From: Thiohalorhabdus sp. Cl-TMA
GTDB lineage: Bacteria; Pseudomonadota; Gammaproteobacteria; Thiohalorhabdales; Thiohalorhabdaceae
DNA: 49,714 nt
NCBI RefSeq assembly: GCF_041821045.1
Contig: NZ_JBGUAW010000015.1
Coordinates: 1 to 49,714, forward strand
Direction of reading: 5' to 3'
In this document: positions 17,386-27,621 of the stretch, one piece after another
How the letters are laid out: each line of letters opens with the position of its first letter
How positions within the stretch are numbered: the stretch's first letter is position 1
Notes under the pieces: generated by a model
What the model saw: only the letters and a program-made list of their open reading frames with translations
Databases searched by the model: none
What the model was told of the DNA's origin: nothing
Translations under genes and position numbers: made by a program

Positions 17386-18143
17386 TCAGGTCTTGAGCCG
17401 ATAGCCGGTACGGAAGATCCACCAGACCGTGGTCATGCACAGGGCCAGGAACAGCAGGATCATGCCGAGGCTGACGGCGACGCTCACGTCCGCCAGGCCG
17501 AAGAAGCTCCAGCGGAAGCCGCTCACCAGGTAGACCACGGGGTTGAACAGGGTCACCGTCTGCCAGACCGGCGGCAGCATGTCGATGGAATAGAAGGTGC
17601 CGCCCAGGAAGGTCAGCGGCGTGAGCACCAGAAGCGGCACGAGCTGCAGCTTCTCGAAGTTGTCCGCCCAGATGCCGATGATGAAGCCGAACAGGCTGAA
17701 GGACAGGGCCGTAAGCACCAGGAACGCCAGCATCCAGACCGGATGGGCGATCTCCAGGGGCACGAACAGGGCCGCCGTGCCGAGGATGATGAGCCCCAGC
17801 ACCACCGACTTGGTGGCGGCGGCGCCCACATAGCCGATCACCACCTCGAAGGCGGAAACCGGGGCGGAGAGCACCTCGAAGATGGTACCCGTGAAGCGCG
17901 GGAAGAAGATGGCGAAGGAGGCGTTGGACACGCTCTGGGTCAGCAGCATGAGCATGATGAGCCCCGGCACGATGAAGGAGCCGTAGGTGACCCCCTCCAC
18001 CTCGGTGATGCGCGAGCCGATGGCGGCGCCGAAAACGACGAAATACAGGGAGGTGGAGATCACCGGCGAGACGATGCTCTGGAGCAGCGTGCGCCCGGTG
18101 CGCGCCATTTCGTAGCCGTAGATCGCTCGGATAGCGTGGATGT

Positions 18144-18147
<4 letters not shown>
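17386..18147 (-). CDS. ABC-2 type transporter permease
   Basis: A 253-residue inner-membrane protein with six hydrophobic segments, typical of the YadH/NodJ-like ABC-2 permeases: an N-terminal amphipathic start ([16 protein letters not shown]), [20 protein letters not shown], and the conserved [16 protein letters not shown] and [12 protein letters not shown]. The start ATG overlaps the ATPase stop as ATGA, so the two are coupled. It should form the membrane part of an exporter with the ATPase; the substrate is unknown. Confidence 0.9.
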
Positions 18148-19157
<1,010 letters not shown>

Positions 19158-19475
19158 CGCTTTGGGGGCTCCCCAGGGTTTTCCGTTGGATGGGAGACGG
19201 GTAGAGCACGTGGTTTTCAGCCGGTTAAACGAAACAGCATACCAAGAAGGGACGGGAATACGCCCGGGAACCTCCGGCCCTGGATCGACTCGGGATTGCA
19301 GTCGTTAGGATTGGCGCCGTATGGAGGACCGCCCGGTGTCCGGCATGGCCGGAGGTCATACCGTTCGACAACCTTTTCGGGACGGAATGCGGCGGCAACG
19401 GGCTCGGTATTGAGGGGATCCGGATCAAGGCAGCCCGCTGCGGACTTCCCCGGGAGGCGAAACGAGGGGCATTGC
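19158..19475. other. Intergenic region upstream of the ABC exporter
   Basis: About 320 bp between the TetR stop and the ABC ATPase start, both on the minus strand. It is less GC-rich than its surroundings near 19220-19260 and probably holds the exporter promoter. No gene was found. Confidence 0.35.
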
Positions 19476-20069
19476 CTAGTCCGGATGACGTCCCGCCAGG
19501 GCGGCGAGCACCATTTGCAGGACCTCCTCGAAGGCCTCGTCGATGCCCGGGTCCTGCCACTGGGCGCTGTGCGCCGGATGGTGGAAGCGCATGGTGGCAT
19601 CGAAGACCGCGCGCGCGGCGGCTCGCGCGTCGGTGACCGTGAAAATCCCCGCGGCCATCCCGTCCTGGATGATCCGCGCCAGCTGCCCGATCAGCGCCTC
19701 CACATGGGCGTCCACCACGCCGCGGGCCTGCTCGGCGAGGGCGTGGTAGGTGGCGAACAATTCCGGGTCGTCGAGCACCTTGCGCCGCTTGGCCCACGCG
19801 AGCGCCTGCAGCCATCGCCGCAGACGGTCGTCGGCGGGCCCCTTCTCCGCGGCGATGGCCTCCAGCGGCGCCGATACCCGGGCGAGCCAGCGCTCCGCCA
19901 CCGCATCGCGCAGGGCGGCCTTGTTCGGGAAGTGCCGATATATGGTCCCGTGGCTGACATCCAGCGCGCGCGCCACATCCACCACCGTAGTCTTCGATGG
20001 CCCGAAGCGGCGCAGGACCTCCTCGGCGGCATCCAGAATGCGATCGGCGGTCAGCGGTTCATCCGTCAC
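19476..20069 (-). CDS. TetR family transcriptional regulator
   Basis: A 197-residue regulator. The helix-turn-helix is TTVVDVARALDVSHGTIYRHFPNKAALRD (about residues 26-54, in the usual N-terminal position), preceded by RILDAAEEVLRRFG. The remainder is a helical ligand-binding domain. GTG at 20069 was chosen because AAGGAGGG lies 10 nt upstream. The gene overlaps the aldo/keto reductase end by 11 bp, so they form an operon. A 26-bp dyad at 21134-21159 in the divergent promoter is a likely operator. Confidence 0.9.
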   Translation of the reverse strand: MTDEPLTADRILDAAEEVLRRFGPSKTTVVDVARALDVSHGTIYRHFPNKAALRDAVAERWLARVSAPLEAIAAEKGPADDRLRRWLQALAWAKRRKVLDDPELFATYHALAEQARGVVDAHVEALIGQLARIIQDGMAAGIFTVTDARAAARAVFDATMRFHHPAHSAQWQDPGIDEAFEEVLQMVLAALAGRHPD

Positions 20070-21078
20070 CGGGCGGGGTCCCTCCTTTGTGCTCGCTGTC
20101 CAGCATGGCCATCTGCTCGGCACCATAGCGTTCACCGGCCACCGCGTCCCGGGGCACGGCCGTCTCGATCCGCGCGAGCTCCTCCGCGCTCAGCACCACA
20201 TCCAGCGCCCCGAGGGATTCCCGCAGCCGCTCGCGGGTACGGGCGCCGATCAAGGGGACGATATCGTCTCCCTGAGCGAGCACCCAGGCGATAGCGAGCT
20301 GGGCCACGGAGACGTTCTTCTCCGCCGCGAGGCCGTCCAGAGCCTGAACCAGCGCGAGATTGTTGTCGAGATTGCCGCCCTGGAAGCGCGGCAAATGGCC
20401 GCGAAAATCCCGGGCCCGCTCGGACCGGTCCCTGGACCAATGGCCGGAGAGCAGACCCCGCGACAGTACGCCGTAGGCGCTCACGGCGATACCCAGCTCC
20501 CGGCAGGCGGGCAGGATCTCCTCCTCGATGCCGCGCGAGAGCAGGGAGTACTCGATCTGCAGCCAGGTGAGTGGATGCTCGCGGTGCGCCCGGCGCAGGG
20601 TCTCCGCGCCGGCCTCCGAGAGGCCGAGGTGCCGCACGTGCCCGGCCTGCCGCATCTGCGCCATGGCTCCCACGGTCTCCTCGATGGGCACGTTCGGATC
20701 CACCCGGGCGGGCTGGTACAGGTCCACATAGTCGGTGCCGAGCCGCGTAAGCGTATGGGCCAGGAAGTTCTGCACGGCCTCGGGCCGGGCATCGACGCCG
20801 GTGAAGCGGCCCGCTGGGTCCCGCAGGGCGCCGAACTTCACGGCGATGAACAGCTCCTCGCGGGGCCGCTCCCAGAGGATTTCCCGCAGAAGCAGCTCAT
20901 TGTGCCCCATGCCGTAGAAATCCCCGGTATCCAGCAGGGTCACCCCGCAGTCCAGCGCCTCGTTCACGGTGGCGATGGATTCCGCGGGATCCGCGGCGCC
21001 GTAGAAATCCGACATGCCCATGCAGCCCAGTCCCAGTGCGGAAACCTCGGGGCCGCCGGCCATTGCGCGCGTATGCAT
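20059..21078 (-). CDS. Aldo/keto reductase
   Basis: A 339-residue (beta/alpha)8 NADPH-dependent reductase: VSALGLGCMGMSDFYG, LLDTGDFYGMGHNE (catalytic Asp and Tyr), FIAVKFG (catalytic Lys), and DYVDLYQPARVDPNVPIEET. The usual active-site His segment is LYQPARVD instead of LYYLHR-like, closer to the YajO/AKR13-type pattern; this is an inference. ATG at 21078 was preferred over ATG at 21084 because GGGGGG lies 6 nt upstream. It forms an operon with the TetR gene and is divergent from a tautomerase. Confidence 0.9.
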   Translation of the reverse strand: MHTRAMAGGPEVSALGLGCMGMSDFYGAADPAESIATVNEALDCGVTLLDTGDFYGMGHNELLLREILWERPREELFIAVKFGALRDPAGRFTGVDARPEAVQNFLAHTLTRLGTDYVDLYQPARVDPNVPIEETVGAMAQMRQAGHVRHLGLSEAGAETLRRAHREHPLTWLQIEYSLLSRGIEEEILPACRELGIAVSAYGVLSRGLLSGHWSRDRSERARDFRGHLPRFQGGNLDNNLALVQALDGLAAEKNVSVAQLAIAWVLAQGDDIVPLIGARTRERLRESLGALDVVLSAEELARIETAVPRDAVAGERYGAEQMAMLDSEHKGGTPPGDG

Positions 21079-21133
21079 AACCATCCCCCCGCCTGTTCTT
21101 CGGTTGCTTGACCCGAAACAGCATGGCTGATCG

Positions 21134-21159
21134 AATAACAGAAATCAATATCTGTCATT
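21134..21159. promoter_or_regulatory. Candidate TetR operator between aldo/keto reductase and tautomerase
   Basis: AATAACAGA and TCTGTCATT are 9-bp arms matching at 8 positions, separated by an 8-nt AT-rich spacer. It lies in the 98-bp divergent region, 18 bp before the tautomerase start, where a regulator from the adjacent tetR could control both directions. Confidence 0.5.
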
Positions 21160-21176
21160 TACAACAGGAGGCCATC

Positions 21177-21374
21177 ATGCCGACGGTTCGCCTGACGGTT
21201 CCCCAGAACGATCTTTCCAAGGCCGACAAGGAGGAAATGGTGGAGCGCCTGACCCAGACGGTCAGCACCTTCTTCCAGGAACGGAAGCAGGAGGATGTAC
21301 GGAACTTCGTCATGGTCCAGATCAGCGAGACCGCGGAAAGCGGTTACGCGCTGGGCGGCGAGATCATCGGGTGA
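21177..21374 (+). CDS. 4-oxalocrotonate tautomerase-like small protein
   Basis: A 65-residue protein starting M-P-T-V-R, so the catalytic N-terminal proline is exposed after Met removal, as required in the tautomerase superfamily. VERLTQTVSTFF and NFVMVQISE match the family helix and strand. AGGAG lies 6 nt before ATG 21177; the longer frame from 21108 would bury the proline. It is divergent from the aldo/keto reductase. Confidence 0.82.
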   Translation: MPTVRLTVPQNDLSKADKEEMVERLTQTVSTFFQERKQEDVRNFVMVQISETAESGYALGGEIIG

Positions 21375-21556
21375 GCGGACCCGCCGGGCGGATTCCGCTT
21401 CCGCCCGGCACCCTTTCGGTGTACCCCGGCACCTGGTGGCATCCGAAGCGCGCTGCGGCGGTTCGGCGGCGGAGATCGTGAAAGACCCCGTCTTGACCCC
21501 GGATGCCGGCAGGAAGGATCATAAGCCGCCCCCTTTCGCCAAGGAACGATAATCCA

Positions 21557-22318
21557 ATGAGCAAGCCGGAAGTGAAGACCGACGAAAAGAAGCAGCACTT
21601 CGACGACATCTACGTCGCGGAGACCCCCGTTCCGTACAAGGAGCGGATCCTGGACGCGCTGGAGTACGTCTCCGACAACTTCAACCGCCAGACCTTCGAC
21701 CGCCTGATCCTGCCCTGGGCGCAGCAGAAGGCCGCCGACGGCAGCCCGCTGAACTTCGTCGATCTGGCCGGCTGCTTCGGCAACACCACCATGGCCACCC
21801 TGAACGGCATGGACTACGACGCCATCCGCAACAACTGGCGCAGCGAGGAAGCGGCCAAAACCGTCGACCAGCCGCGCCGCTTCCCGGCCCACACCACGGG
21901 CATCGACATCTCCGCCAACGCCCTGGCCTACGGGAAGTCCGCCGGGCTCTACGACGAGACCATCGAGGCCGACCTCAACGCGCCGGCCCCCGAGACCCGG
22001 AAGGCGGTGGACGCGGCCCTGGAGAACGCCGACATCCTCATCTCCACGGCCGCCCTGGTCTACCTGGAGCCGGAGGCCGTGGCCGAACTACTGGACGCCT
22101 TCGCCAGGGGCTCCGGGGAAGGCTACATGCTGGTGAACTTCCTCAATCCCTTCGCCCCGGACCAGGCCGATGCCACCAAGCGCCAGCTCCTGGAACGCTT
22201 CGAGTTCGTCGGCAGCGGCGCCTCCCGGCACCGCAAGCTCTCGCCGCTGGAGCAGGAGAACTACCCCGGCGAGGAGTGGTCTCTGCTGGAGATCTGGGTG
22301 CTGCGGCGCAAGAGCTGA
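21557..22318 (+). CDS. SAM-dependent methyltransferase-like protein
   Basis: A 253-residue protein with a Rossmann core: NFVDLAGCFGNTTMATL is a variant SAM motif I, TGIDISANALAYGKSAGLYD a motif II, and ADILISTAALVYLEPE a motif IV-like strand. A charged N-terminus (KTDEKKQHFDDIYVAETPVPY) precedes it. Substrate unknown. AAGGA lies 12 nt before the ATG at 21557. A terminator hairpin follows at 22345-22373. Confidence 0.75.
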   Translation: MSKPEVKTDEKKQHFDDIYVAETPVPYKERILDALEYVSDNFNRQTFDRLILPWAQQKAADGSPLNFVDLAGCFGNTTMATLNGMDYDAIRNNWRSEEAAKTVDQPRRFPAHTTGIDISANALAYGKSAGLYDETIEADLNAPAPETRKAVDAALENADILISTAALVYLEPEAVAELLDAFARGSGEGYMLVNFLNPFAPDQADATKRQLLERFEFVGSGASRHRKLSPLEQENYPGEEWSLLEIWVLRRKS

Positions 22319-22344
22319 GCCCCGGCCCGGCCACGCCTTACCCC

Positions 22345-22373
22345 GTCGGCCCCGTTCCCCGGACGGGGCCGAC
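22345..22373. terminator. Hairpin between convergent methyltransferase and Smr genes
   Basis: GTCGGCCCCG and CGGGGCCGAC are perfect 10-bp arms with a 9-nt loop, 27 bp past the methyltransferase stop. No T-run; likely bidirectional. Confidence 0.6.
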
Positions 22374-22393
22374 GTGCGTCCGGGCCAGGCAAT

Positions 22394-22648
22394 CTAGAAC
22401 TTGAAGTAGACGAATAGCCGCCCGTGGTTCTTGGCATCCTTATCCACGCGGGCGTAGCGGGCCTTGATGTCGGAGCGCTCCAGGAACTTCAGCACCCGCT
22501 TCTTGAGCTGCCCGGAGCCCTTGCCGTGAATGATCTCCACGGTCTTCACCCGCTTCTCCTCGGCTTCGTCCATCACCCGATTCAGCTCCGCCTCGATGGC
22601 GGCGCCATTGCGGGCAATGGGATGCAAGTCGAGCTTCAGCTTGGCCAT
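22394..22648 (-). CDS. Small Smr domain protein
   Basis: An 84-residue Smr domain: LKLDLHP at the start, then TVEIIHGKGSGQLKKRV with the HGxGxG motif, and GRLFVYFKF at the end. Smr domains (MutS2 C-terminus) are nicking or RNA-cleaving nucleases. The gene is very short: a stand-alone minimal Smr. AGGAGG lies before ATG 22648. Confidence 0.85.
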   Translation of the reverse strand: MAKLKLDLHPIARNGAAIEAELNRVMDEAEEKRVKTVEIIHGKGSGQLKKRVLKFLERSDIKARYARVDKDAKNHGRLFVYFKF

Positions 22649-22974
22649 GCAGGCCTCCTTCAGGGGAAGTCGATCTCCGAAGCCACAGCCGAACCGGCGA
22701 TCCGGACCTCTGCCACGCCTCTCCGCCGTCCTCCCACACCCTCGCCCCGCCAGAACCACCATCGCAAATTCCCCGGTCATCAAATGGGGTTTTTTCGTAT
22801 GTGTTCCTGAAATCCCGGAACAAACCCCCGATCTGATCAAGTTCCGGCCAGAACCTCGGTGAATAATGGCGCCGCCCGTTCGAACCTGCCAGAAGGGGCT
22901 GCCGGAGCACGCGGCTCTTCGGGGTTGGAAACGAGCCCCGCGGCCAGGGGCTCAGCGCGGACAAAGGAGCCGGT
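22649..22974. other. Divergent promoter region of Smr and cytochrome genes
   Basis: No gene. TGTTCC/GGAACA (22802-22807 and 22817-22822) form a 21-bp dyad with a 9-nt spacer, a possible operator. The stretch 22770-22830 is less GC-rich than its surroundings. Confidence 0.35.
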
Positions 22975-24390
22975 ATGTTTGGGACCAACACCCTTGCGGG
23001 GGTATGTCTGGCCGGGGTCGTGGGGCTCGCCCTCTATTCCGGAGTGGTGGCCCAGGGAGAGAACGGCCAGGCGGAACGGCCCTCGGGGGGCAGCTATTTC
23101 CCCGTGGCGGATATCGATTTCCAGAAGATCCTCAAGGAGGACCGCGCCCAGAAAGACCAGGTTATGCAGGAGCAGCAGGGGCTGCTGGAGAGACGCTACG
23201 ACTTGTCGGACCGCCCCTCCGACACCATGATGTCCGCCAGCCGCAAACCGGTGCAGGAAGGGGTGCGCGTGAAGCTGCCCGAAGGCGTGGATTCCTGGGA
23301 TGAACTGAATGACATGACCCCCGAGGAGATCCGCGAGAAGGACCTCTTCCCGCGGGGCTTCATGCCGCTTCCACACGCGAAGCACGAAACCGGCGGCATG
23401 GTCTTTCCCGAGGAGCAGATCGAGGCCATCCGCAAGGCCGAGGACCGCAACCTGGAGCGCTTCGATGTGGCCTTCGATCTCCCCGAGCACCTCCTGCCCG
23501 AATTCCCGCCGCCGCTGTTCCTGACCAACCGGCCGGACCTCGGCGACGTCTCCCAGGGCAAGGTGATCACCATCAAGAACTTCCACGAGCTGTTCCGGGG
23601 CGTGCTGACGCCCGTCCAGCTCGAGGGCATGCGCCTGCTGCTCACGCCCTTCCCGCAGCAGCAGTTCAACGCCACCCACGACCGCAAGGTGCTGGAGCCG
23701 AGCAACGGCGTCGCCTGCCTGGACTGCCACACCAACGGCCACACCAACGGGGCCTTCCACCTCAACCCGGACACCCGGCCGAACGAGGCGCGGTTACGGA
23801 TCGAGACGGTAAGCCTGCGGGGCATGTTCAACCAGCAGATCCACGGCTCCAAGCGGGCCCTGCGCTCGGTGGAGGACTTCACGGAGTTCGAGCAGCGCAC
23901 GGCCTACTTCGACGGCGACCAGGTGACCGCCGCCAAGAAGGGCGTGAACGTGCTCGACCGCGGTGGACAGGTGGCCGCCATGGGCCAGATGCAGACCATG
24001 TTCGACTTCCCGCCGGCGCCCAAGCTGAAGGCCGACGGCGACCTGGACCCGGCCAAGGCCACCGACCAGGAGCTGTTCGGCCAGAAGGTATTCCGCGGCA
24101 AGGGCCGGTGCGCCGAATGCCACAGCGGGGCCAACTTCACCGACAGCCTGATGCATGACCTACACGACGAGCGCTTCTTCGAGCCCCGCGAGATCAACGG
24201 CAAGTACACCATTCCCACCGGGCCCATCAAGACCTTCACCCTGCGGGGCATCAAGGACTCGCCGCCGTACCTCCATGACGACCGGCTGATGACCCTCGCG
24301 GATACGGTGGAGTACTTCAACCTGGTGCTGCAGCTGGACCTCAACCAGAAGGAGAAGGACGCGCTGGTGGCCTACATGAAGGTGATCTAG
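22975..24390 (+). CDS. Di-haem c-type cytochrome, peroxidase-like
   Basis: A 471-residue exported protein. Residues 1-26 form a signal or signal-anchor. Two CxxCH haem sites are seen, CLDCH (248-252) and CAECH (379-383). The segment after the second (TIPTGPIKTFTLRGIKDSPPYLHDDRLMTLADTVEYFN) resembles the C-terminal cytochrome domain of MauG/CcpA peroxidases. The N-terminal 240 residues are not recognised. It may be a periplasmic redox enzyme or electron carrier; similar proteins are sometimes labelled cytochrome B6. GGAG precedes the ATG. Confidence 0.82.
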   Translation: MFGTNTLAGVCLAGVVGLALYSGVVAQGENGQAERPSGGSYFPVADIDFQKILKEDRAQKDQVMQEQQGLLERRYDLSDRPSDTMMSASRKPVQEGVRVKLPEGVDSWDELNDMTPEEIREKDLFPRGFMPLPHAKHETGGMVFPEEQIEAIRKAEDRNLERFDVAFDLPEHLLPEFPPPLFLTNRPDLGDVSQGKVITIKNFHELFRGVLTPVQLEGMRLLLTPFPQQQFNATHDRKVLEPSNGVACLDCHTNGHTNGAFHLNPDTRPNEARLRIETVSLRGMFNQQIHGSKRALRSVEDFTEFEQRTAYFDGDQVTAAKKGVNVLDRGGQVAAMGQMQTMFDFPPAPKLKADGDLDPAKATDQELFGQKVFRGKGRCAECHSGANFTDSLMHDLHDERFFEPREINGKYTIPTGPIKTFTLRGIKDSPPYLHDDRLMTLADTVEYFNLVLQLDLNQKEKDALVAYMKVI

Positions 24391-24470
24391 CGCCGCAACT
24401 ACCCGGGGAGCTGGTCCGAGTGGAGCCGGAGTCCCGGGGTACCGGTGGAGGCGGCCTGAGGCGGACGGCC

Positions 24471-24788
24471 TCAGCCGTCCCCGTCCTCCGGGTTATCCGA
24501 CGGCAGCCAGTAGTCGTAGACGCCCGGCACCCGGCTCGCGCGGGGGTAGGCGCTGGTGGCGTCGAGGTCGGCGTCGCTCTCGATGGGCACGGTGGCGCGG
24601 ACCCCGAAAACGGGGACCCACCCGCCGTCCATGGCCAGCTGCCCGGCGGGCTCGGCATCGGGGCGCACCAGTCGCGCCCGCCGCTCCCAGCGGGCCGCCG
24701 TGTCCAGCTCGCGGGGCAGGGGATCGCCGGGACCCGGCTCCCCGGGCAGGCGGTAGGCGGTCAGATTCGGATCGCGCTCGTTCTCCAT
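24471..24788 (-). CDS. Hypothetical protein
   Basis: A 105-residue polar, proline-rich protein without recognised domains. Codon use and GC content match the neighbours. ATG at 24788 was chosen because the six extra upstream residues gain no ribosome site; support for either start is weak. It ends just after the cytochrome gene on the opposite strand. Confidence 0.55.
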   Translation of the reverse strand: MENERDPNLTAYRLPGEPGPGDPLPRELDTAARWERRARLVRPDAEPAGQLAMDGGWVPVFGVRATVPIESDADLDATSAYPRASRVPGVYDYWLPSDNPEDGDG

Positions 24789-24825
24789 GGGCCGAAAATA
24801 CCACAAGGGGCTTGGGCAAGGCGCG

Positions 24826-24848
24826 GTGGGAGCGGCCTCCGGCCGCGA
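24826..24848 (+). repeat. REP element, GTGGGAG type
   Basis: Starts GTGGGAGCGG, ends GGCCGCGA, and is identical as a reverse complement to the copy at 14326-14348. It lies between two minus-strand genes. Confidence 0.75.
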
Positions 24849-24864
24849 CGGGCCGGCCCGCGCC

Positions 24865-25767
24865 CTATGGGGCCGCCCCGCAGGCCCGCCGCAGCGCCCG
24901 CCGGTCCGCGGCCGCGAGCCGCAGGCGGGAAAAGTCCTCCCGCTCGTTCAGGTAATACATCACCGCGCCGCGATCGTCCACATGGCCGATTCCCAGGGCG
25001 TGGCCCAGCTCGTGGGCGAGGATGAAGCGCAGCCGCCCGGGGCCCCGGTACTGGTTGACGGCGATCTGCTCGGCGCCGCGCCCCGTGCGCATGTAGAAGC
25101 CCTGGTGGAATTCCCGCCCGGGCCGGGTCAGCTCCCGGGCCTCGCGGACCCGGCGGTTGTGGCGCTGCACCAGGGCGTTGACCCGCACGGCGAGCCGATT
25201 GGCCCGGGTCTTCAGCTCCTTCAGGGAGCGGCGCATCGCCTGCAGCTCGGCGCCTCGCCGGCGGAGCCGGCGCCTTCGGTCCTCCAGGGCCCGCAGCTCC
25301 TGCGCCGACGCCCCGCCCTCCTCGTTCACCCGCCGGACGCGGGCCTCGAAGGCCCGCTTCTCGCGCCGGTAGGCCCGCACCCGCTCCTCGAAGGGCGGCA
25401 GCTTCCCGCGCAGCCGCTCCTTGGCTTCCTCCAGCCGCTTCTTGCCCGTTTCGATCCGCTCGCGGAGAGCGCCCACGTTGTCCTCCAGGCTCTCCACCCG
25501 CTCCGCGGCCTGCTGGATGGCGCCGTAGCGCAGGTGGATGCGGAAGTCCGCCCCGCGCCGGTGCACGAACAGCTCCCGCCCGGCGGCCGCCTCCCAAGCC
25601 CGGGCGGCGTCGCGGATCGCCTGCCGGAATTCCGCACGGGAGAGATCGAAGCGGCGGTCCACCTCGCCGATGCTGTAGGCGATGGGCACATCGCAGGCGC
25701 GGGCCGCTCCTGGCGGGCCCGCCAGGAGCCCGACGCCGAGGATGAAGCCGAGCAGAATCCGTTGCAT
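24865..25767 (-). CDS. Matrixin family metalloprotease with internal coiled coil
   Basis: A 300-residue exported protein. A signal peptide covers residues 1-24. Residues 45-80 (FRQAIRDAARAWEAAAGREL, then ADFRIHLRYG) match the first half of an M10/matrixin catalytic domain. A long charged coiled coil spans about 88-215. The second half then resumes with the zinc motif HELGHALGIGH (252-262) and a Met-turn at Met270. It is probably a periplasmic or secreted zinc protease whose fold carries a coiled-coil insertion. The ATG at 25767 has a weak GGAAGG site. Substrate unknown. Confidence 0.85.
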   Translation of the reverse strand: MQRILLGFILGVGLLAGPPGAARACDVPIAYSIGEVDRRFDLSRAEFRQAIRDAARAWEAAAGRELFVHRRGADFRIHLRYGAIQQAAERVESLEDNVGALRERIETGKKRLEEAKERLRGKLPPFEERVRAYRREKRAFEARVRRVNEEGGASAQELRALEDRRRRLRRRGAELQAMRRSLKELKTRANRLAVRVNALVQRHNRRVREARELTRPGREFHQGFYMRTGRGAEQIAVNQYRGPGRLRFILAHELGHALGIGHVDDRGAVMYYLNEREDFSRLRLAAADRRALRRACGAAP

Positions 25768-25801
25768 GACGCACCTTCCGGGAGTTGCCCGCCCCCTTGT
25801 A

Positions 25802-26809
25802 CTACCCGTGGGAATCCCGGCCAATGGTTGTACCCCACGGTGCCCCGCAAGCCCGATCATTCCTCGGGATACCCCCGCTCCGCTCGGCGATCCGCGCATT
25901 CACGGGCTGATCCCAGTAAGGCGGGTCGCTGATGTTGTCCACCAGGAAATCGACGAAGGCCCGCACGCGGCGGGCCAGACGCCGGGTCGGCGGATAGACA
26001 GCGTGCAGCGCCAGCTCGTTCCAGCGGTAGTCGGTGAGGATGGGCACGAGCGCCCCCCGCCGCACCGCCTCGTAAATCGTGAACGTCGGCTCCAGGATGA
26101 TCCCTTCCCCCTGGATGGCGGCCTCCCGCAGGAGCTCGCCGGTATTGGCCGCCGCCCGGATCGGCACCTGCACCTCCCCGGAGGAGCCGTCGGGGGCCTC
26201 ATAGGGCCAGGAGGTGCCGTGCGCGGACAAGGTGTAGACCATGCAGTAGTGATGCACCAGATCCCCGGGCACCTCCGGCTCGCCGTGACGGCGCAAATAC
26301 TCCGGGCTGGCGCAGACAATGGGCCTGATTGGGGCCATCCGGCGGGCGATCAGCGAGGAATCCTGCAGATTGCCGATGCGGACCGCCACATCGAAGCCGT
26401 CCTCGATGAGGTTCACATGGCGATCGCTGAAGTCCACATCGATCTGAACCTCCGGATGCAGCCGCATGAACTCCGTAAGGAGCGGCACCAGATGCGAAAT
26501 GCCGAAGGTTACCGGCGCCGCGATCCGGAGCCTGCCCCGCAAGGCCCCGTGCGAATCGGCGACCGCCGATTCCGCTTCCTCCATGTCGGCCAATAGCTGC
26601 TTGCAGCGCTCGTAGAACTCCCGTCCCGCATCGGTGACCGTAAGCTGGCGGGTTGTACGTGTCAGGAGCTGGGCCCCCAGACGCCGCTCCAGGTCCGAGA
26701 GCCGCCGGCTCACCGCCGATTTGGCCACCCCCATGCGCTCCGCGGCCCGGCTGATATTGCCGCTGTCCACCACCCGGACATAGGTCTCAAGCTCGGTGAG
26801 CCGATCCAA
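25802..26809 (-). CDS. LysR family transcriptional regulator
   Basis: A 335-residue LysR regulator. The N-terminal helix-turn-helix is seen as [25 protein letters not shown]; the substrate-binding domain follows, with [11 protein letters not shown] and GEGIILEP. The sub-type resembles the CrgA/DhcR-like branch. TTG at 26809 has AGGAG 6 nt upstream; the TTG at 26824 has none. It is divergent from wrbA and probably controls it through the dyad at 26826-26857. Confidence 0.9.
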   Translation of the reverse strand: MDRLTELETYVRVVDSGNISRAAERMGVAKSAVSRRLSDLERRLGAQLLTRTTRQLTVTDAGREFYERCKQLLADMEEAESAVADSHGALRGRLRIAAPVTFGISHLVPLLTEFMRLHPEVQIDVDFSDRHVNLIEDGFDVAVRIGNLQDSSLIARRMAPIRPIVCASPEYLRRHGEPEVPGDLVHHYCMVYTLSAHGTSWPYEAPDGSSGEVQVPIRAAANTGELLREAAIQGEGIILEPTFTIYEAVRRGALVPILTDYRWNELALHAVYPPTRRLARRVRAFVDFLVDNISDPPYWDQPVNARIAERSGGIPRNDRACGAPWGTTIGRDSHG

Positions 26810-26825
26810 TTTGTTCTCCTGCAAA

Positions 26826-26857
26826 GAACAATCATTTCAATGAAGAACTGTTTGTTC
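26826..26857. promoter_or_regulatory. Candidate LysR operator in the LysR/wrbA divergent region
   Basis: Outer arms GAACA/TGTTC are separated by 22 nt and enclose a perfect inner palindrome TCATT-TC-AATGA (26832-26843). Position, just upstream of lysR and divergent from wrbA, fits a LysR-type site. Confidence 0.45.
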
Positions 26858-26952
26858 GGTGCTCCGCGACCCCTAGGGTATCGATTATTGCCACTGGCCG
26901 GGAACTACCCGCCCGGCCGGAACTGAGACAAGAACAACCCGAGGAGCGCGAA

Positions 26953-27585
26953 ATGAGCCGCATTCTGGTGCTTTACTATTCCATGTACGGACACGTCGAG
27001 ACCCTGGCCCGGACCATCGCCGAGGGGGCCGGGCAGGTGCCGGGCGCCGATGTCCATACCAAACGGGTACCCGAGACCATGCCGGAGGAAGCCGCCCGCC
27101 AGGCCGGGGCCAAACTGGAACAGTCCGCGCCGGTCGCCGATCCCGCCGAGCTGCAGGACTACGACGCCATCCTGTTCGGCACGCCCACCCGCTTCGGGAA
27201 CATGGCCGGGCAGATGCGCAACTTCCTGGACCAGACGGGGAGCCTGTGGTTTACGGGCGCGCTGACCGGCAAGGTCGCCAGCGTTTTCACATCCACGGGC
27301 TCCGGCGGCGGGAACGAGACCACCATTACCTCCTTCTGGCCCACCCTCGCCCACCACGGGATGGTCATCGTGGGGCTTCCATACGCGGCGCCCGAGCTCG
27401 CCGACATCTCCGAGGTCAAGGGCGGCAGCCCGTACGGCGCGGCCACCATCGCCGGCGACGGCAGCCGACAGCCCACGGAGAAGGAGCTGGCGCTCGCCCG
27501 CTTCCAGGGAGCACACGTCGCCGGGATCGCGGAACGGCTGCACGGGGGCTCCGAGACCGGCTCCCGCAAGGCCGGGACCCCGTGA
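26953..27585 (+). CDS. wrbA: NAD(P)H:quinone oxidoreductase WrbA
   Basis: A 210-residue flavodoxin-like quinone reductase. The FMN-binding start is [34 protein letters not shown] and [12 protein letters not shown] are WrbA signatures, and [16 protein letters not shown] the C-terminal block. It reduces quinones by two electrons, protecting against redox cycling. GGAG precedes the ATG. A VOC gene follows after 36 bp, probably in the same operon under the divergent LysR. Confidence 0.93.
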   Translation: MSRILVLYYSMYGHVETLARTIAEGAGQVPGADVHTKRVPETMPEEAARQAGAKLEQSAPVADPAELQDYDAILFGTPTRFGNMAGQMRNFLDQTGSLWFTGALTGKVASVFTSTGSGGGNETTITSFWPTLAHHGMVIVGLPYAAPELADISEVKGGSPYGAATIAGDGSRQPTEKELALARFQGAHVAGIAERLHGGSETGSRKAGTP

Positions 27586-27621
27586 CCCCGCATCCGTGAA
27601 CCGAGCTTCAGGAGACACGCA

